From positions 7,006,001 through 7,070,000 of the forward strand of contig NZ_CP036274.1 in assembly GCF_007747655.1 (NCBI RefSeq): 64,000 bases of DNA, written 5' to 3'. Shown in pieces: positions 35,301 through 44,547 of the stretch; the stretch's first letter is position 1, and the number at the start of each line of letters is the position of its first letter. This stretch comes from Anatilimnocola aggregata (GTDB lineage Bacteria > Planctomycetota > Planctomycetia > Pirellulales > Pirellulaceae). The notes under the pieces are model-generated. The model was not told where the DNA came from. It did no database searches and was given only the letters and a program-made list of their open reading frames with translations. Position numbers and translations under genes: made by a program.

Positions 35301-37386
35301 GCCGTTCGCTGGCGCGCAAATCTGCTTCCGCTCGCTTCAGCGTTGAGATATCCATCATCGCACCAAACATGCGGACCGCGTGGCCAGTTTCGTCGCGCAT
35401 GATCTGCCCACGATCGTAAACGTCGACGTAGGTCCCATCGCGCCGCTGAAAACGATACTCTCCCGACCAAACCAGTCCCGTGCCGTGGAGAATCGTATAG
35501 AAACTCTGCTGCACGCGCTCACGATCATCGGGATGAATGTGGCTCAACCACCATTCGGGGTCAGCCCGATCGCTGTCGTGGTGATAGCCAAACAGCTCGT
35601 TCAGCCCTTCGCTCCACCAGACATCGGTGGTCCCCGGCACCCAATCCCAAACTGCATCGTTGGTGGCCCGCATTACGAGGCGAATGCGCTCGTTGGAGGC
35701 GAGTAGTTCATTGGCAATTTTTTGGCGATGGGTAATATCCGTCGCGAGCGCCAAACTCATGCGCTGTCCATTCTCGGTGAACGGACGGACGCGAACTTCA
35801 ACCGGGAACTCACTGCCGTCACTTCGCTTGTGGCGAGTTTCAAAGCAAAGGATTTGCCCCCGATCAAGGTCCTGGCGGAGAACTTCCATCTGTTCCGGAG
35901 TGATCGCAGGATCAAATACATAAGGCAGTTGCCCAATGAGTTGCTCGCGAGTGCGACCCAAACTTTCACAGGCCTGACGATTCACGTCGAGCACAGTGGC
36001 GTTGGCATCGTGCAGAAAGAGCCCGTCCGACACGTGATCCACGAATGTACGGTAGCGAGCTTCGCTGGCCCGCAGGGCCAGTTCATTCTGCTTCTGGTGC
36101 GTGATATCGGTAAAGGTCGCCACCACTGCCACTTCATTCGCTTCGCCCGCGAGCTTCGAAGTTGAAATGAGAATCGTGCGCTTCGATCCATCCTTGCGAG
36201 TGATCTCCCGCTCTTCCCCCCGGACATCGTCGTGCCAAATACGTTGCAGAAGTGCAAGTGCTTGCTGCTGGTCGACTCGATCGGGGTAAAGCTGCTGAAT
36301 GAAGTCGAGTTGATTAATCTCTTCGCAGGTGTAGCCCGTCAGTTCGACCATCTGCTCGTTCCAGATCGTGAACCGCGTGAAAGGAAATGTCTCAGTTTGA
36401 TAGCAGACACAAACGCCCTGCCCGATTGAGCGGATCAAAGCATCTTGAAAGCCAATGCTCTGGCGAAGTGTCTCAGCGGCTTGCTTGCGAACAGAAGTAT
36501 TGCGGTTGATCCCCAAGATGGCCGAGCGCCCTTCCCATGGAATAGCGACCGCGCGCACTTCATAGGGAACGATATGACCCAAGCGATGCTGATGTTCCAC
36601 CTCAAATTCAATGATTTCTCCGGCCGTAATCCGAATCTGACGTTCTGTGGAGCTGACCGCGCTCGCTGGTGAATCGAGCATCAGCGACATCGATTGGCCG
36701 AGAATCTCTGCTGCGGTGTAGCCATCACTTTCGGCCGCCGCTCGATTGGCATAGAGAATTTTCAGCGGTACCTTTGCATCGGCCGGGTCGAGCACGTACA
36801 AACCATCCGGCAGATTTTCGGCGAGCGTGCGGAATTGCAATTCGCTTTCCTGCAACTTGGCCTCGGCAGCGCGCACTGCCGTGACATCGCGAGCAATGCC
36901 TACCACCCCCGCGAATTGCCCGTCCTGAAAAAGCGGAGACTTGGTTGTCCAGTAGGTCCGCTGTTTGCCCCCGCTGAACAGCGTTTGCTCAAAGGCAACA
37001 GCCTCGCCCCGTTCACGTGTCGCGCGATCATGCTCCATTACTTCGGCGGCGCTGTGTTCATCAAACAACGACCGGTCGTCTTGACCCAGTAACTGTTCAA
37101 TCGGCTTGCCAGCGAAATTAACCGCCGCTTGATTCAGCAGCACGTACTTTCCTTCAGCGTCTTTGACAAACAAGGCATCGGGCGATACATCGACGGCGGT
37201 TGCCAACAGAGAATTCACTCGTTCGAGTTCAGCGACGCGCAGTTCCAATTCGCACTTTTGCAGTTGCAGTTCCCGAATGCGATTTTCGTCGGTCAGAGCC
37301 AAGGCAGATCCGTTCTGCCGAGCAAGTCGCGCAGCGGCCAGTTGCCGCAGCGCTAAAGGATCGGAGGGAAGTTGACTTTGATACAT
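32317..37386 (-). CDS. Sensor histidine kinase with about eleven tandem PAS domains
   Basis: A 1689-residue protein without membrane helices, so probably cytoplasmic. After a short helical start, about eleven PAS/PAC units of roughly 120 residues follow from residue 55 to 1430. The dimerisation/phosphoacceptor helix has His1470 in IAHEVAQPLAAI (FixL-type), and the ATPase domain has NLLLNARDAL, DIEDNGVGL and GIGIGLSICRSIM. PAS 1 and PAS 9 are closely alike (both PDAxFVKDxEGxYxLxN), as are PAS 3 and PAS 11 (both WNxQMxxxTGY), showing internal duplication. No heme-binding FixL motif was recognised, so ligands are unknown. It is paired with the FixJ-type regulator directly downstream. Confidence 0.93.
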   Translation of the reverse strand: MYQSQLPSDPLALRQLAAARLARQNGSALALTDENRIRELQLQKCELELRVAELERVNSLLATAVDVSPDALFVKDAEGKYVLLNQAAVNFAGKPIEQLLGQDDRSLFDEHSAAEVMEHDRATRERGEAVAFEQTLFSGGKQRTYWTTKSPLFQDGQFAGVVGIARDVTAVRAAEAKLQESELQFRTLAENLPDGLYVLDPADAKVPLKILYANRAAAESDGYTAAEILGQSMSLMLDSPASAVSSTERQIRITAGEIIEFEVEHQHRLGHIVPYEVRAVAIPWEGRSAILGINRNTSVRKQAAETLRQSIGFQDALIRSIGQGVCVCYQTETFPFTRFTIWNEQMVELTGYTCEEINQLDFIQQLYPDRVDQQQALALLQRIWHDDVRGEEREITRKDGSKRTILISTSKLAGEANEVAVVATFTDITHQKQNELALRASEARYRTFVDHVSDGLFLHDANATVLDVNRQACESLGRTREQLIGQLPYVFDPAITPEQMEVLRQDLDRGQILCFETRHKRSDGSEFPVEVRVRPFTENGQRMSLALATDITHRQKIANELLASNERIRLVMRATNDAVWDWVPGTTDVWWSEGLNELFGYHHDSDRADPEWWLSHIHPDDRERVQQSFYTILHGTGLVWSGEYRFQRRDGTYVDVYDRGQIMRDETGHAVRMFGAMMDISTLKRAEADLRASERRFRDLADAIPQIVWTARPDGGLDHLNARSTQYTGLGLQDLSEWSWEQVIHPDDLPATLHDWGEILRTGIPKPLEFRIRRADGEYRWHITRQVASRDQSGNILHWYGTCTDIEDYKRVESALRESQQRFTEFMKHLPGLAWIKDLDGRYVFGNETTLKVFQVTTDGLMGRTDEDFFDSAVAEQFRRNDRLALEKGGAILCVETLTHDDGIVHSSLVSKFVIPGPDKSRTLIGGVAIDITSQSKVEEALRSSEERYRTLFHSIPDPMFVYDPSTLQYLAVNDAAVQKYGYSREEFLRMKITDLRPAEYIAPLLEMLKDSKPVFENRGFWKHCKKNGELIDVEVTAHSLQLDGKPACIVLAHDVTARQRAEAELRRTTELLKVVTDETPDAVFVKDREGRYLLFNPAAANFVGRTVEEVLGKDDTQLFAPADAAQIRNSDLRVMESAQTETNEEILTAAGVTRTYLATKGPYRDGNGEIVGTIGISRDITASKQAERLIKESQQRLQALFNHALNAIFLVTDEGTFVDANPAACTMLGFSREELLTTPISSILGIDKAPSSDSDYWEPFRRDGNQHGMLQLRRKNGATIDAEFSAVANVLPGLHLSVLSDVTERRQAEEAFRKVSAFHEKIIRTAVEGICLFTPTSDNLEATFSVWNDQMTSITGYSRDEINRLGWVQTVFRGLPNQFEAQQRFRRLLAGEVMQREELEVCRKDGDLRAISVSSSIIEADESAPVFVALMQDITDRRRSAEELAMRQAELRHASRLNSVGQLVAVIAHEVAQPLAAISNFAASSTALLSAESLDKPSICKHIDQINQQSRRAADIIRRLRDFSRKAPPQRKLCDLRELLNDSVDMLAHELRRDEVAIVWDWRAGIPAISADAIQLQQVFVNLLLNARDALLETPARTRRITLRSGSEQTHHFIDIEDNGVGLTEEVANRLFEPFVSTKPHGIGIGLSICRSIMHDHDGEISCQPLAKGGTRFRIQLASHVAEETRKN

Positions 37387-37422
37387 GCTGGCTCACCATC
37401 GCTGACAGACTGACAAAATCCT

Positions 37423-39021
37423 CTACGAAACCGGAGCAAACCTGGCCACGATACTCGCCGCAGTGCGCAGACCGTCGACCGCCGCACTAATGATGCCTCC
37501 GGCATAGCCAGCGCCTTCGCCGACAGGAAATAGCCCGCGAAAACCGGGAGTCTCGCGCGAGGCTTGATCGCGCGCGATGCGCACCGGCGAACTGCCACGC
37601 ATTTCCGGCCCCACCAGAATGGCGTTCTTCAAAAAATCTCCTCGCCATTGACGATCCATCACAGGCAGTCCCGCGCGAATTGCCTGGGATATGACTGGCG
37701 GCAAGATTACATCGAGCGCTGCGGGAACCACACCGCGCGGATACGAACATTTCAGCGTTTGCCCGCCTATCGGTGCGCGACCCGCGACAAAATCACTGGC
37801 TCGCTGAATCGGTGAGAAGTACGTCCCACGCCCAACTTCGTAGGCTAGCGCTTCGTACTTTCGCTGAATCTCGACTCCAGCCAACGGATGATCGCTGCCG
37901 AATTCTGCGGGCTGCAAGGTCACCATCAGCCCGCTATTGGCGAAGGGAGTATCGCGACGGGAATTGCTCATGCCGTTGGTGCAGAAGCGAGCAGGCTCCG
38001 AAATGCTGGGAATGATATGCCCGCCGGCGCACATGCAGAACGTGAACACATCGCGCTGGCCGCGACCGACGAGCGTGTAATCTGCCGCACCGAGCTGGGC
38101 CAGGTAAGTACTGCGGCCATACTTGTGCTGATTCACTTGCTCTTGCGGCTGCTCGATTCGTAAACCGAGTTGAAAAGCCTTGGCTTGCATCGGTACGCCC
38201 AACTGATGCAGCATGGTGTAAGTGTCGCGCGCACTATGACCAATCGCGAGGACAACCGTGGACGAACGGAAGTAGCCGCTGGAGGTTGCCACGCCGCGAA
38301 TCTCTCCTTCGCTGACATCAAGGCCTTCCAGCCGGCAGCGGAATCGATACTCGCCGCCCAGCGCTTCAATTTGCCGGCGCAAGTTGCGCACAATCAGCGG
38401 CAGGCGATTGCTGCCCAAGTGCGGCCGATGTTCGTAGCGAATGGTAGGCTTGCCACCGCAGGCGACAAACTGCTCCAGCACCCAATCGACATCCGGCCCA
38501 CTCATGCGACAAGTCAGCTTGCCGTCACTGAACGTGCCGGCACCACCTTCGCCAAACAGGTAATTGTTTTCCGGATCGAGTGGCCCGCCTGAATCGAACG
38601 AACGAATCGCAGGGACGCGCTCTTTCACTTCGTCGCCGCGTTCGATCACTACCGGTCGATAACCGCGACGAGCCAGGTAATAGGCGGCGAGCAATCCACC
38701 GGGTCCCGAACCGACCACGATGGGACGTTCGGATAGTGGTTCGTGGCCCGTGGGAGGTTCGAAAAAAGATGCGGCTTCGTAATGCTCGACGCCGGGAATT
38801 CGTTGCCAGCGATCTGCCAGGCCCGCTTCACCCACAGGTTGGACCATGACGGTGTAAATGAACTTGATGGCATCGCGCGAACGGGCATCGAGACTTTTGC
38901 GCAGAATCCGCCAATGCTGCACGTCGCGTTCGGCGATTCGCAGTCGCCGGGCGATCTCACCTGGCAGCGTTTCTTCGGGCTGTTCAACGGGTAGTGCAAG
39001 CTGCGTCAGACGGAGGGGCAT
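37423..39021 (-). CDS. FAD-dependent oxidoreductase of the COG2509 type
   Basis: A 532-residue flavoprotein. An N-terminal region of about 95 residues (MPLRLTQLALPVEQPEETLP onwards) precedes the dinucleotide-binding motif GSGPGGLLAAYYLARRG at 104-120 and VVIERGDEVKERV. Further family features are NYLFGEGGAGTFSDGKLTC near 155-175 and a C-terminal FPVGEGAGYAGGIISAAVDG. The architecture is that of the uncharacterised 'FAD-dependent dehydrogenase' family, whose members carry the same N-terminal domain. The reaction is unknown. It lies upstream of the PAS kinase on the same strand with a 36-base gap, so read-through into the kinase operon is possible. The start codon follows GGAG-type sequence weakly. 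Confidence 0.88.
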   Translation of the reverse strand: MPLRLTQLALPVEQPEETLPGEIARRLRIAERDVQHWRILRKSLDARSRDAIKFIYTVMVQPVGEAGLADRWQRIPGVEHYEAASFFEPPTGHEPLSERPIVVGSGPGGLLAAYYLARRGYRPVVIERGDEVKERVPAIRSFDSGGPLDPENNYLFGEGGAGTFSDGKLTCRMSGPDVDWVLEQFVACGGKPTIRYEHRPHLGSNRLPLIVRNLRRQIEALGGEYRFRCRLEGLDVSEGEIRGVATSSGYFRSSTVVLAIGHSARDTYTMLHQLGVPMQAKAFQLGLRIEQPQEQVNQHKYGRSTYLAQLGAADYTLVGRGQRDVFTFCMCAGGHIIPSISEPARFCTNGMSNSRRDTPFANSGLMVTLQPAEFGSDHPLAGVEIQRKYEALAYEVGRGTYFSPIQRASDFVAGRAPIGGQTLKCSYPRGVVPAALDVILPPVISQAIRAGLPVMDRQWRGDFLKNAILVGPEMRGSSPVRIARDQASRETPGFRGLFPVGEGAGYAGGIISAAVDGLRTAASIVARFAPVS

Positions 39022-39186
39022 AACGGTCTCGATGGGGAGTGGCGCATGTACGATACGACCACATGGTCCATAGAGCCAGTGCTCTTGCCGGTGGAATTTC
39101 TAACAGGCAACTGTCCTGCCTTAATGCCGGATTATGGTGGCTCATTTACGCCATCCCCAGGCAACAGATGAATCAGTACTCAGAGC

Positions 39187-42100
39187 TTACTGTCCGCTGG
39201 TCTTCCGGAATTGATCGAATTGCTGGCGGTACTTACTAGGCGCTTGGGTGCGACCACCGGTATCGCGCAGGTCGCGTTGCTTGTCGTTAACGATGCCGCC
39301 AGCGCGACGTTTCGTCTTGGGATCGCGCAAACCGAGGCTGCGGAAGGCCTCATCGAGCTCGCGAGCCTTGTTGGGATCAGCTTCCGCGTCCTTCTTCAAC
39401 TGGTTCCAACGACGGGCGAATTCCTGCAATTCTTGCGGCGTCAATTGCAGCTTCTTAGCCAACTCTGGGTCAGGATTGTGCTCTTGATTGCGCAACTGCT
39501 GCAGCACCAGGTCTGTCGCTTTGCGAGTGTAGTTTTCATTGGCTTCGTCGGCAGCATCGGCACTTCGATTCGTAATGCCTTGCCCAGCGCGGTCAGCTGC
39601 GGTGCCACCACCAGTGGGATTTCCCTTGCCAACCTCGCTGCCACCGGCATTCGCGCCGCCTGGCTCCTTGCCCCCCTTATCGCTTGGCTTACCTTGCTTG
39701 TCGCCCTTGCCGGGCTCGTTTCCTTTTTCGCTAGTTCGAGTCGAGCTTCCTTGTCCGGGCTGCTTGCCGCTTTCACCGGTCTTGCCGGCAGCCTGTTGGC
39801 CTTGGCCTGCTTTCGAGCCGGTCTCGCCCTTGCCTTGTTCTTTGGCTGCGCCCGCACCTTCATCGCCAGCGCTGCTGCCACCAGCCGAGTCGTTTCCTTG
39901 TTGACCGCCGGATTGGCCAGCACCTTGTTTGCCCCCTCCACTCTGGTCGCCCGAAGTGCCACCCTTGGAATCGGACTGCTTCTTGCTGGTACTCGGGCCG
40001 CTGGTTTCGCTCCCTTCGGACTGCTTGCCGTCTGAGCCCATTTCTTTTTTCGTGTCACGATTCTGTTCTTGACCCTGGCCCGAACCGGTCAGATCCTTCG
40101 ATTGCTCACCAGCGCCAGAATCTCCGTTCTGACCCGCACCAGGCTTCTTTTGCTCGCCAGTTTTGGGCGTGGGCTGTTGTCCCTCGCCCAGGGGCGGAGC
40201 ACCTTGAGGGGAACCACTTTTTCCGTCGTTGGTTTTTTGGTTCTCGCCACCCTGCGGTGAACCGGGCTTGGCACCCGATTGCTGATTCATTGGCTGCTGA
40301 CCAGCTTGTGGATTTTGCCCGGGCATCGGTTGCCCCTGACCGTTGGGTTGCTGATTGGGCGCTGGTGTCTGCTGACCGTTGGCTCCCTGTTCGCCCGGCT
40401 GCTGATCACCACCTTGCTTGCCGAACTGCTCGAGCAACTTTTCAAGCTCTTCGGCCGTTACCTCGCCACCTTGCTCTGGCTTGCCCGCTTGCTGATCGCC
40501 GGGCTGAGGTTTGCCGGTTCCTTTTTCTGTTTCGTTGGGTTTGTTCTGCCCAGGCTGTTGATTGCCCGGCTCTTGCCCCGCATCGGGCTGGCCAGCATTC
40601 TGACCACCTTGCTGGTTATTGCCCGCTTGCTTTGCCTTGTCACGCGTGTGCTTGAGGACTTCTTCGAACCTCTGGCCATCATGTTCGGGCTTGCCACCTC
40701 CGGCGCCGGGACGAGCGTTTGCGCCACCGGGTTGGCCGGTTGCTTCACCAGGGTTTCCTTGATCGCCCGATTCGTTGCCTGAATCGTTCAGCGGGTTCTG
40801 GCCTTGGCCAGTTGGATTACCTGGCGCTCCGCCTTGTCCGTTTTGTGGCTGCTGGCCGTTGGGTTTTGCCGCCTGCGAATTGCCCGAGCCGCTATCTCCC
40901 TCGCCCGATTCGCCCGAGTTTGGATCATTCTGACCAGTGCCACTTTGGCCTGAGTTGTTCGGCGGTTGTTGTTCGCCGGGCATCGGTGGTTCTTTGCCCG
41001 CTTGGCCTTGCTGGCCCTGACCATTTTGTCCTTGCCCGGACTGTGGAGTATTGCCTTGACCTTGCCCCGCCTGCCCCTGCTGACCCTGGCCAGACGATTC
41101 GCCACCTTGTTGGCCACCTTGCATCGGCTGCTGATCTTCGGGCTTGTTGGGCTTTTTGTTCTCGTCGCCGCTCTTTGGTTCCATTGGTTTCGAGTCGGCC
41201 GGGTTCGGTGGCTGATTTGCACCGTCCGGCTTTTGATCGCCCGGCATCGGTGGCTGCGGTTGGTTCCCGTGATTCATGGGCTGCTGATCATTGTTGGCAG
41301 CGGGGTTGTTCGCTGGAGGCTGCTCGCCCCCTTGGCCACCGTTGTTGCCGTTGGGCTTGCGAGCCGGCACGATGTGAATCGTGTAATCGGCAGTTTCTGC
41401 CCGCCCCGGTTGTGGCTGACCAGTGAGTGGATGATGACGATTGTCGACGGCAACTGCCTGATAGGTGACCACCGTTCCCGCCTTGAGCTTTTGGTCGCTC
41501 GGGCGAAATACGAACTTGCCGCTGGCCTGCGACGGTTGATCGCCGGCCAGCAGCAGAGATTGTTCAAACAGCGGCTGGTCTTTTGTCTTGCCGGCAACTA
41601 ACAGCTTGGACAGGGCAAAATCGGGATCGACGCCACGCACTTCAATTGCCAGTTGGCCATCTTCGGCGACGTCGACTCGCTGCGTGCGCGGCGAAAGGAT
41701 TTGCGCCTCGGGCGGCAGGTCGGCCTGCACTTGCAATTTGTGAATAACGGGCTGTTCGCTGAGTTCTCCCTGTTCGTTTGCAAAACGCACCTGATACGTA
41801 TCGCGCCAGGGAGTAACCCGGTCGGGCTTCAATTGCAACGTGAATGTCCCGCGCGCTAGTTGACCTTCGACACTCAGAGGAATGCTTTCGGCAGCGCCGC
41901 CAGTGCGCGGATCGAATTCCAAAAAGGCACGCTTGATCGGCTGGTTGGCCCGTGCCTGAATGGTGACCCGTGTTCCCTCGAGTGAACTGATCTCGCCGGT
42001 CTCTTGCGTTTGCAATGGCCTGCGCGTGTAAGCAGGGAAGGTAAGTTCCGCTCGCTCAACGGCAATGGTGGGAGCCATGCGCACGCGAATTTCGTAGATC

Positions 42101-43026
42101 GACGAGACTGCGTCCCCCGCTTCGATGTGATATTGAACGCCTTGCTGCAAACCCGCCTTGGTCTTGAGCGATTCCCCTTGCTGCCCTGGTTCAGGCGCAG
42201 GCAGAGTGGCCGAGAACTTGCGTCCACCAGCGACCGACTTCATCGGCACTTCGCGGTTCCGAACCTGGCCATCGGCAGACGTGTAGATCAGGCGAACATC
42301 GTCGCTGCCACTCACACCTTGCACCTCGGCAGTCACTTCAACCTGCGAACCCAAATAAACCGAAGTATGCCCGGGCTGAACTTCGTGAATGATGACACGC
42401 GAAGGGCGGGCAAGGTCGGCCCACGGTGCCACGACACGCGCAGCGGTTTGGAAGGGATCTTTGGGCGACGCAATCTTATAGAGCGCTGCAATCGCCATAA
42501 CGCCGCAAAGGACGTAGCCCAGGCGAATAAGGGGCGTACGGTCAATGGCCGTATCGACTTCGATGGCCGAGATATCGGTGGCGGCCCGCTGTTCGAGCGC
42601 GTCGAGGACCGATTGTTTGACGCCGGCATGATCTTGCTTCAAGAACAGAAAATTCACCAGGCTATTCTTGAGCGTGGGAGTCGCTTCTTCAATAGCCCGC
42701 GCAGAGTAGGCGGGATTCACCACTCGCAACAGCAGCGGGAGCATACGAGTGGCGACAAACCAACCGCTAGCCACGACATAGGCAATGAGTGACAGCCAAC
42801 GACCGAACCAGCCCAGCGGCATGATCCAGTGATCGATCAAGGCTGCCAGCAAAAAGAAGATGAGGGTGCCGATGACGAGCGTAAGGAGTTGGCTGCCCGC
42901 TTCGATCCACTTCACGTACGAGCCGGCGCGGCCCAGTTGTTGATGAATCACGCGCTCGGCGGCATGTTCGTCGCGCACACCAGCTGATTTCGGCAGGCTT
43001 GTCGAGTTCGCAAGTCCAGTGGCCAT
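39187..43026 (-). CDS. DUF4175-like membrane protein with very long Gln/Gly/Pro-rich C-terminal region
   Basis: A 1279-residue protein. Two membrane helices lie at about 45-68 and 72-98, a third at about 169-184. Residues 200-560 look like several beta-sandwich repeats outside the cytoplasm (YLGSQVEVTAEVQGVSG, VRMAPTIAVERAELTFPAY, YTIHIVPARKP). From about 565 to 1170 the chain is almost only Gly, Gln, Pro, Asn, Lys, Glu and Ser, with runs such as GQGQQGQAGQGQG. The last 90 residues become ordered again and charged (LQLTPQELQEFARRWNQLKK). The layout matches planctomycete DUF4175-type proteins of unknown function. The gene ends with a 165-base gap to the FAD enzyme. Confidence 0.82.
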   Translation of the reverse strand: MATGLANSTSLPKSAGVRDEHAAERVIHQQLGRAGSYVKWIEAGSQLLTLVIGTLIFFLLAALIDHWIMPLGWFGRWLSLIAYVVASGWFVATRMLPLLLRVVNPAYSARAIEEATPTLKNSLVNFLFLKQDHAGVKQSVLDALEQRAATDISAIEVDTAIDRTPLIRLGYVLCGVMAIAALYKIASPKDPFQTAARVVAPWADLARPSRVIIHEVQPGHTSVYLGSQVEVTAEVQGVSGSDDVRLIYTSADGQVRNREVPMKSVAGGRKFSATLPAPEPGQQGESLKTKAGLQQGVQYHIEAGDAVSSIYEIRVRMAPTIAVERAELTFPAYTRRPLQTQETGEISSLEGTRVTIQARANQPIKRAFLEFDPRTGGAAESIPLSVEGQLARGTFTLQLKPDRVTPWRDTYQVRFANEQGELSEQPVIHKLQVQADLPPEAQILSPRTQRVDVAEDGQLAIEVRGVDPDFALSKLLVAGKTKDQPLFEQSLLLAGDQPSQASGKFVFRPSDQKLKAGTVVTYQAVAVDNRHHPLTGQPQPGRAETADYTIHIVPARKPNGNNGGQGGEQPPANNPAANNDQQPMNHGNQPQPPMPGDQKPDGANQPPNPADSKPMEPKSGDENKKPNKPEDQQPMQGGQQGGESSGQGQQGQAGQGQGNTPQSGQGQNGQGQQGQAGKEPPMPGEQQPPNNSGQSGTGQNDPNSGESGEGDSGSGNSQAAKPNGQQPQNGQGGAPGNPTGQGQNPLNDSGNESGDQGNPGEATGQPGGANARPGAGGGKPEHDGQRFEEVLKHTRDKAKQAGNNQQGGQNAGQPDAGQEPGNQQPGQNKPNETEKGTGKPQPGDQQAGKPEQGGEVTAEELEKLLEQFGKQGGDQQPGEQGANGQQTPAPNQQPNGQGQPMPGQNPQAGQQPMNQQSGAKPGSPQGGENQKTNDGKSGSPQGAPPLGEGQQPTPKTGEQKKPGAGQNGDSGAGEQSKDLTGSGQGQEQNRDTKKEMGSDGKQSEGSETSGPSTSKKQSDSKGGTSGDQSGGGKQGAGQSGGQQGNDSAGGSSAGDEGAGAAKEQGKGETGSKAGQGQQAAGKTGESGKQPGQGSSTRTSEKGNEPGKGDKQGKPSDKGGKEPGGANAGGSEVGKGNPTGGGTAADRAGQGITNRSADAADEANENYTRKATDLVLQQLRNQEHNPDPELAKKLQLTPQELQEFARRWNQLKKDAEADPNKARELDEAFRSLGLRDPKTKRRAGGIVNDKQRDLRDTGGRTQAPSKYRQQFDQFRKTSGQ

Positions 43027-43280
43027 CGCTCGTGCCTACTTCCATCCGAAAAGAGTTCTGCCCCAACCTCAGTCTAACCAGTTGCGGACCACATTGCACA
43101 AGTTCAGGGCTTAAGTCCAAACCCGGCGCGCAGCACAGCCTTGATTCCGTAAGTATAGACGAGCCAGCAGACTTGGCAGTTCTTTGAAATGGGCGGTGAA
43201 GCTCCATTCGGGCCGATTTATCCCGCCAATCGTCACAGCTCGCGCAGTTTGGCGCAGAACGCCAGGCGTTAGGCGAAAAT

Positions 43281-44369
43281 TTAGTGCACCGCGAATTCGT
43301 AACTACTCAGACGGTCGTGCTTTCGATCGAGGAGTGGACACTCGTCCGCCCCCCGCAGGTGGCGGTCGAAAAAGGCCGCCGTATATCCCAGCATGAGTTC
43401 GGCATTGCCGCCGGCAACGCACTCCGTAGTGGTTTTGCCCAAGCTGATGAAGTTCGTCCAACCCAGGTGCGTTTCGTTCTTCAGCACCAGATAGTACTTC
43501 GGCCCCGCGAGCTTCTTGTAAACACCGGGAAGAAGCGGCGTGATGCCCCAGTCGAGAGTGCCGCCTTGCAGCATGACGGGGGTCTTCACCTCGCCGATAT
43601 TCCCTTGCGAGTGATACGGAAGTGTATAGGCGGAAAGGGCGACGGCTGCCTTGATTCGTGGGTCACGCGATTTCTCCCAAGCGCCAATCAATCCCAACGA
43701 TGTATAGCCACCGAGTGAGTGCCCCGAAATGCCGATGGCTGCGGAATCAATGCGCTGATGCAAGTCATCGTCCGCCTGGTTGTTGGCGGCCAGCAAGTGA
43801 TCGAGCAGCGCGACTACATCTTCACGCCGGTCACGAAACTTGTCTTCGTTCCAACTGCGAGCGTCCGCAAAGTTTGGCACCGTGAGCGGCTTCTCACGCT
43901 TGTTGAGCAAGCCATCGGCATGGGCAATGGCTGCCACCATGTAACCCTTGCGCGCCAATCCTTCTAGCAGAAAGATCGATTGATCCGCTGATCCGAGAAA
44001 GCCATGAGAAAAGAGAATGAGAGCATGCTTGGCTGGAGAAATTTCGGCATCGGGCGCGACGAATCCAACCTGGCCGCGATAGCTGTGCAACCGTGCTGGT
44101 GCGGTCGTCGGATACCACAGCAGAACTACTCGTTCGCGGTCGGTCATGTCGGTACCGCGGTACTTGACTATCAGTTTGCGATAGCCGACGTGATTCTCTC
44201 CTGCCTGCGGCAGGTACGCTTCCGCTGCGCCGGCATAGGCGAGCCAGGATTGACTTGTTAGGCCCGCTGCTGCAAAGCCGAGCACTACGCGGCGAGTGAG
44301 ATTGAAGCCACCCAGCCAACGCCTCGGCGGCAGGTTCGCTGCAGCAACTATTTCGTTTTTTTCGTTCAT
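43281..44369 (-). CDS. Alpha/beta hydrolase, PAF-acetylhydrolase/dienelactone-hydrolase-like
   Basis: A 362-residue exported hydrolase. The N-terminus has a twin-arginine-like signal (TRRVVLGFAAAGL after a basic stretch), then YAGAAEAYLPQAG. The fold is alpha/beta: LILFSHGFLGSADQS supplies the oxyanion region, the nucleophile elbow GHSLGG has its Ser near residue 218, and likely acid and base residues lie in LDWGITP and NETHLGW. Members cleave esters, lipids or lactones; the substrate is unknown. GGGAAC lies before the ATG. No operon partner: the gene stands between the DUF4175-like gene and a divergent membrane protein. Confidence 0.87.
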   Translation of the reverse strand: MNEKNEIVAAANLPPRRWLGGFNLTRRVVLGFAAAGLTSQSWLAYAGAAEAYLPQAGENHVGYRKLIVKYRGTDMTDRERVVLLWYPTTAPARLHSYRGQVGFVAPDAEISPAKHALILFSHGFLGSADQSIFLLEGLARKGYMVAAIAHADGLLNKREKPLTVPNFADARSWNEDKFRDRREDVVALLDHLLAANNQADDDLHQRIDSAAIGISGHSLGGYTSLGLIGAWEKSRDPRIKAAVALSAYTLPYHSQGNIGEVKTPVMLQGGTLDWGITPLLPGVYKKLAGPKYYLVLKNETHLGWTNFISLGKTTTECVAGGNAELMLGYTAAFFDRHLRGADECPLLDRKHDRLSSYEFAVH

Positions 44370-44547
44370 CGCAGTTCCCTCGTGAATATCTTACCCGCCC
44401 GGCAACGAACAAGTTTTATCCAGGCAGAAGGTGCGGGCTTTGCGGCCTCTTTTGCTTGCTTGACACCTCCTCTACTGCAGTCCAAACTGCGATGAGAAGT
44501 TTGTTTTTCTTGTTTGCCAATCTGATGCCCAGAAAGACCACTTGCTC

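Noticed and set aside
40000..41340. Short tandem repeats in the DNA of the DUF4175-like gene considered as a CRISPR or satellite array
   Set aside because: The repetition follows the codons for Gly/Gln/Pro-rich protein and has no fixed repeat-spacer period.
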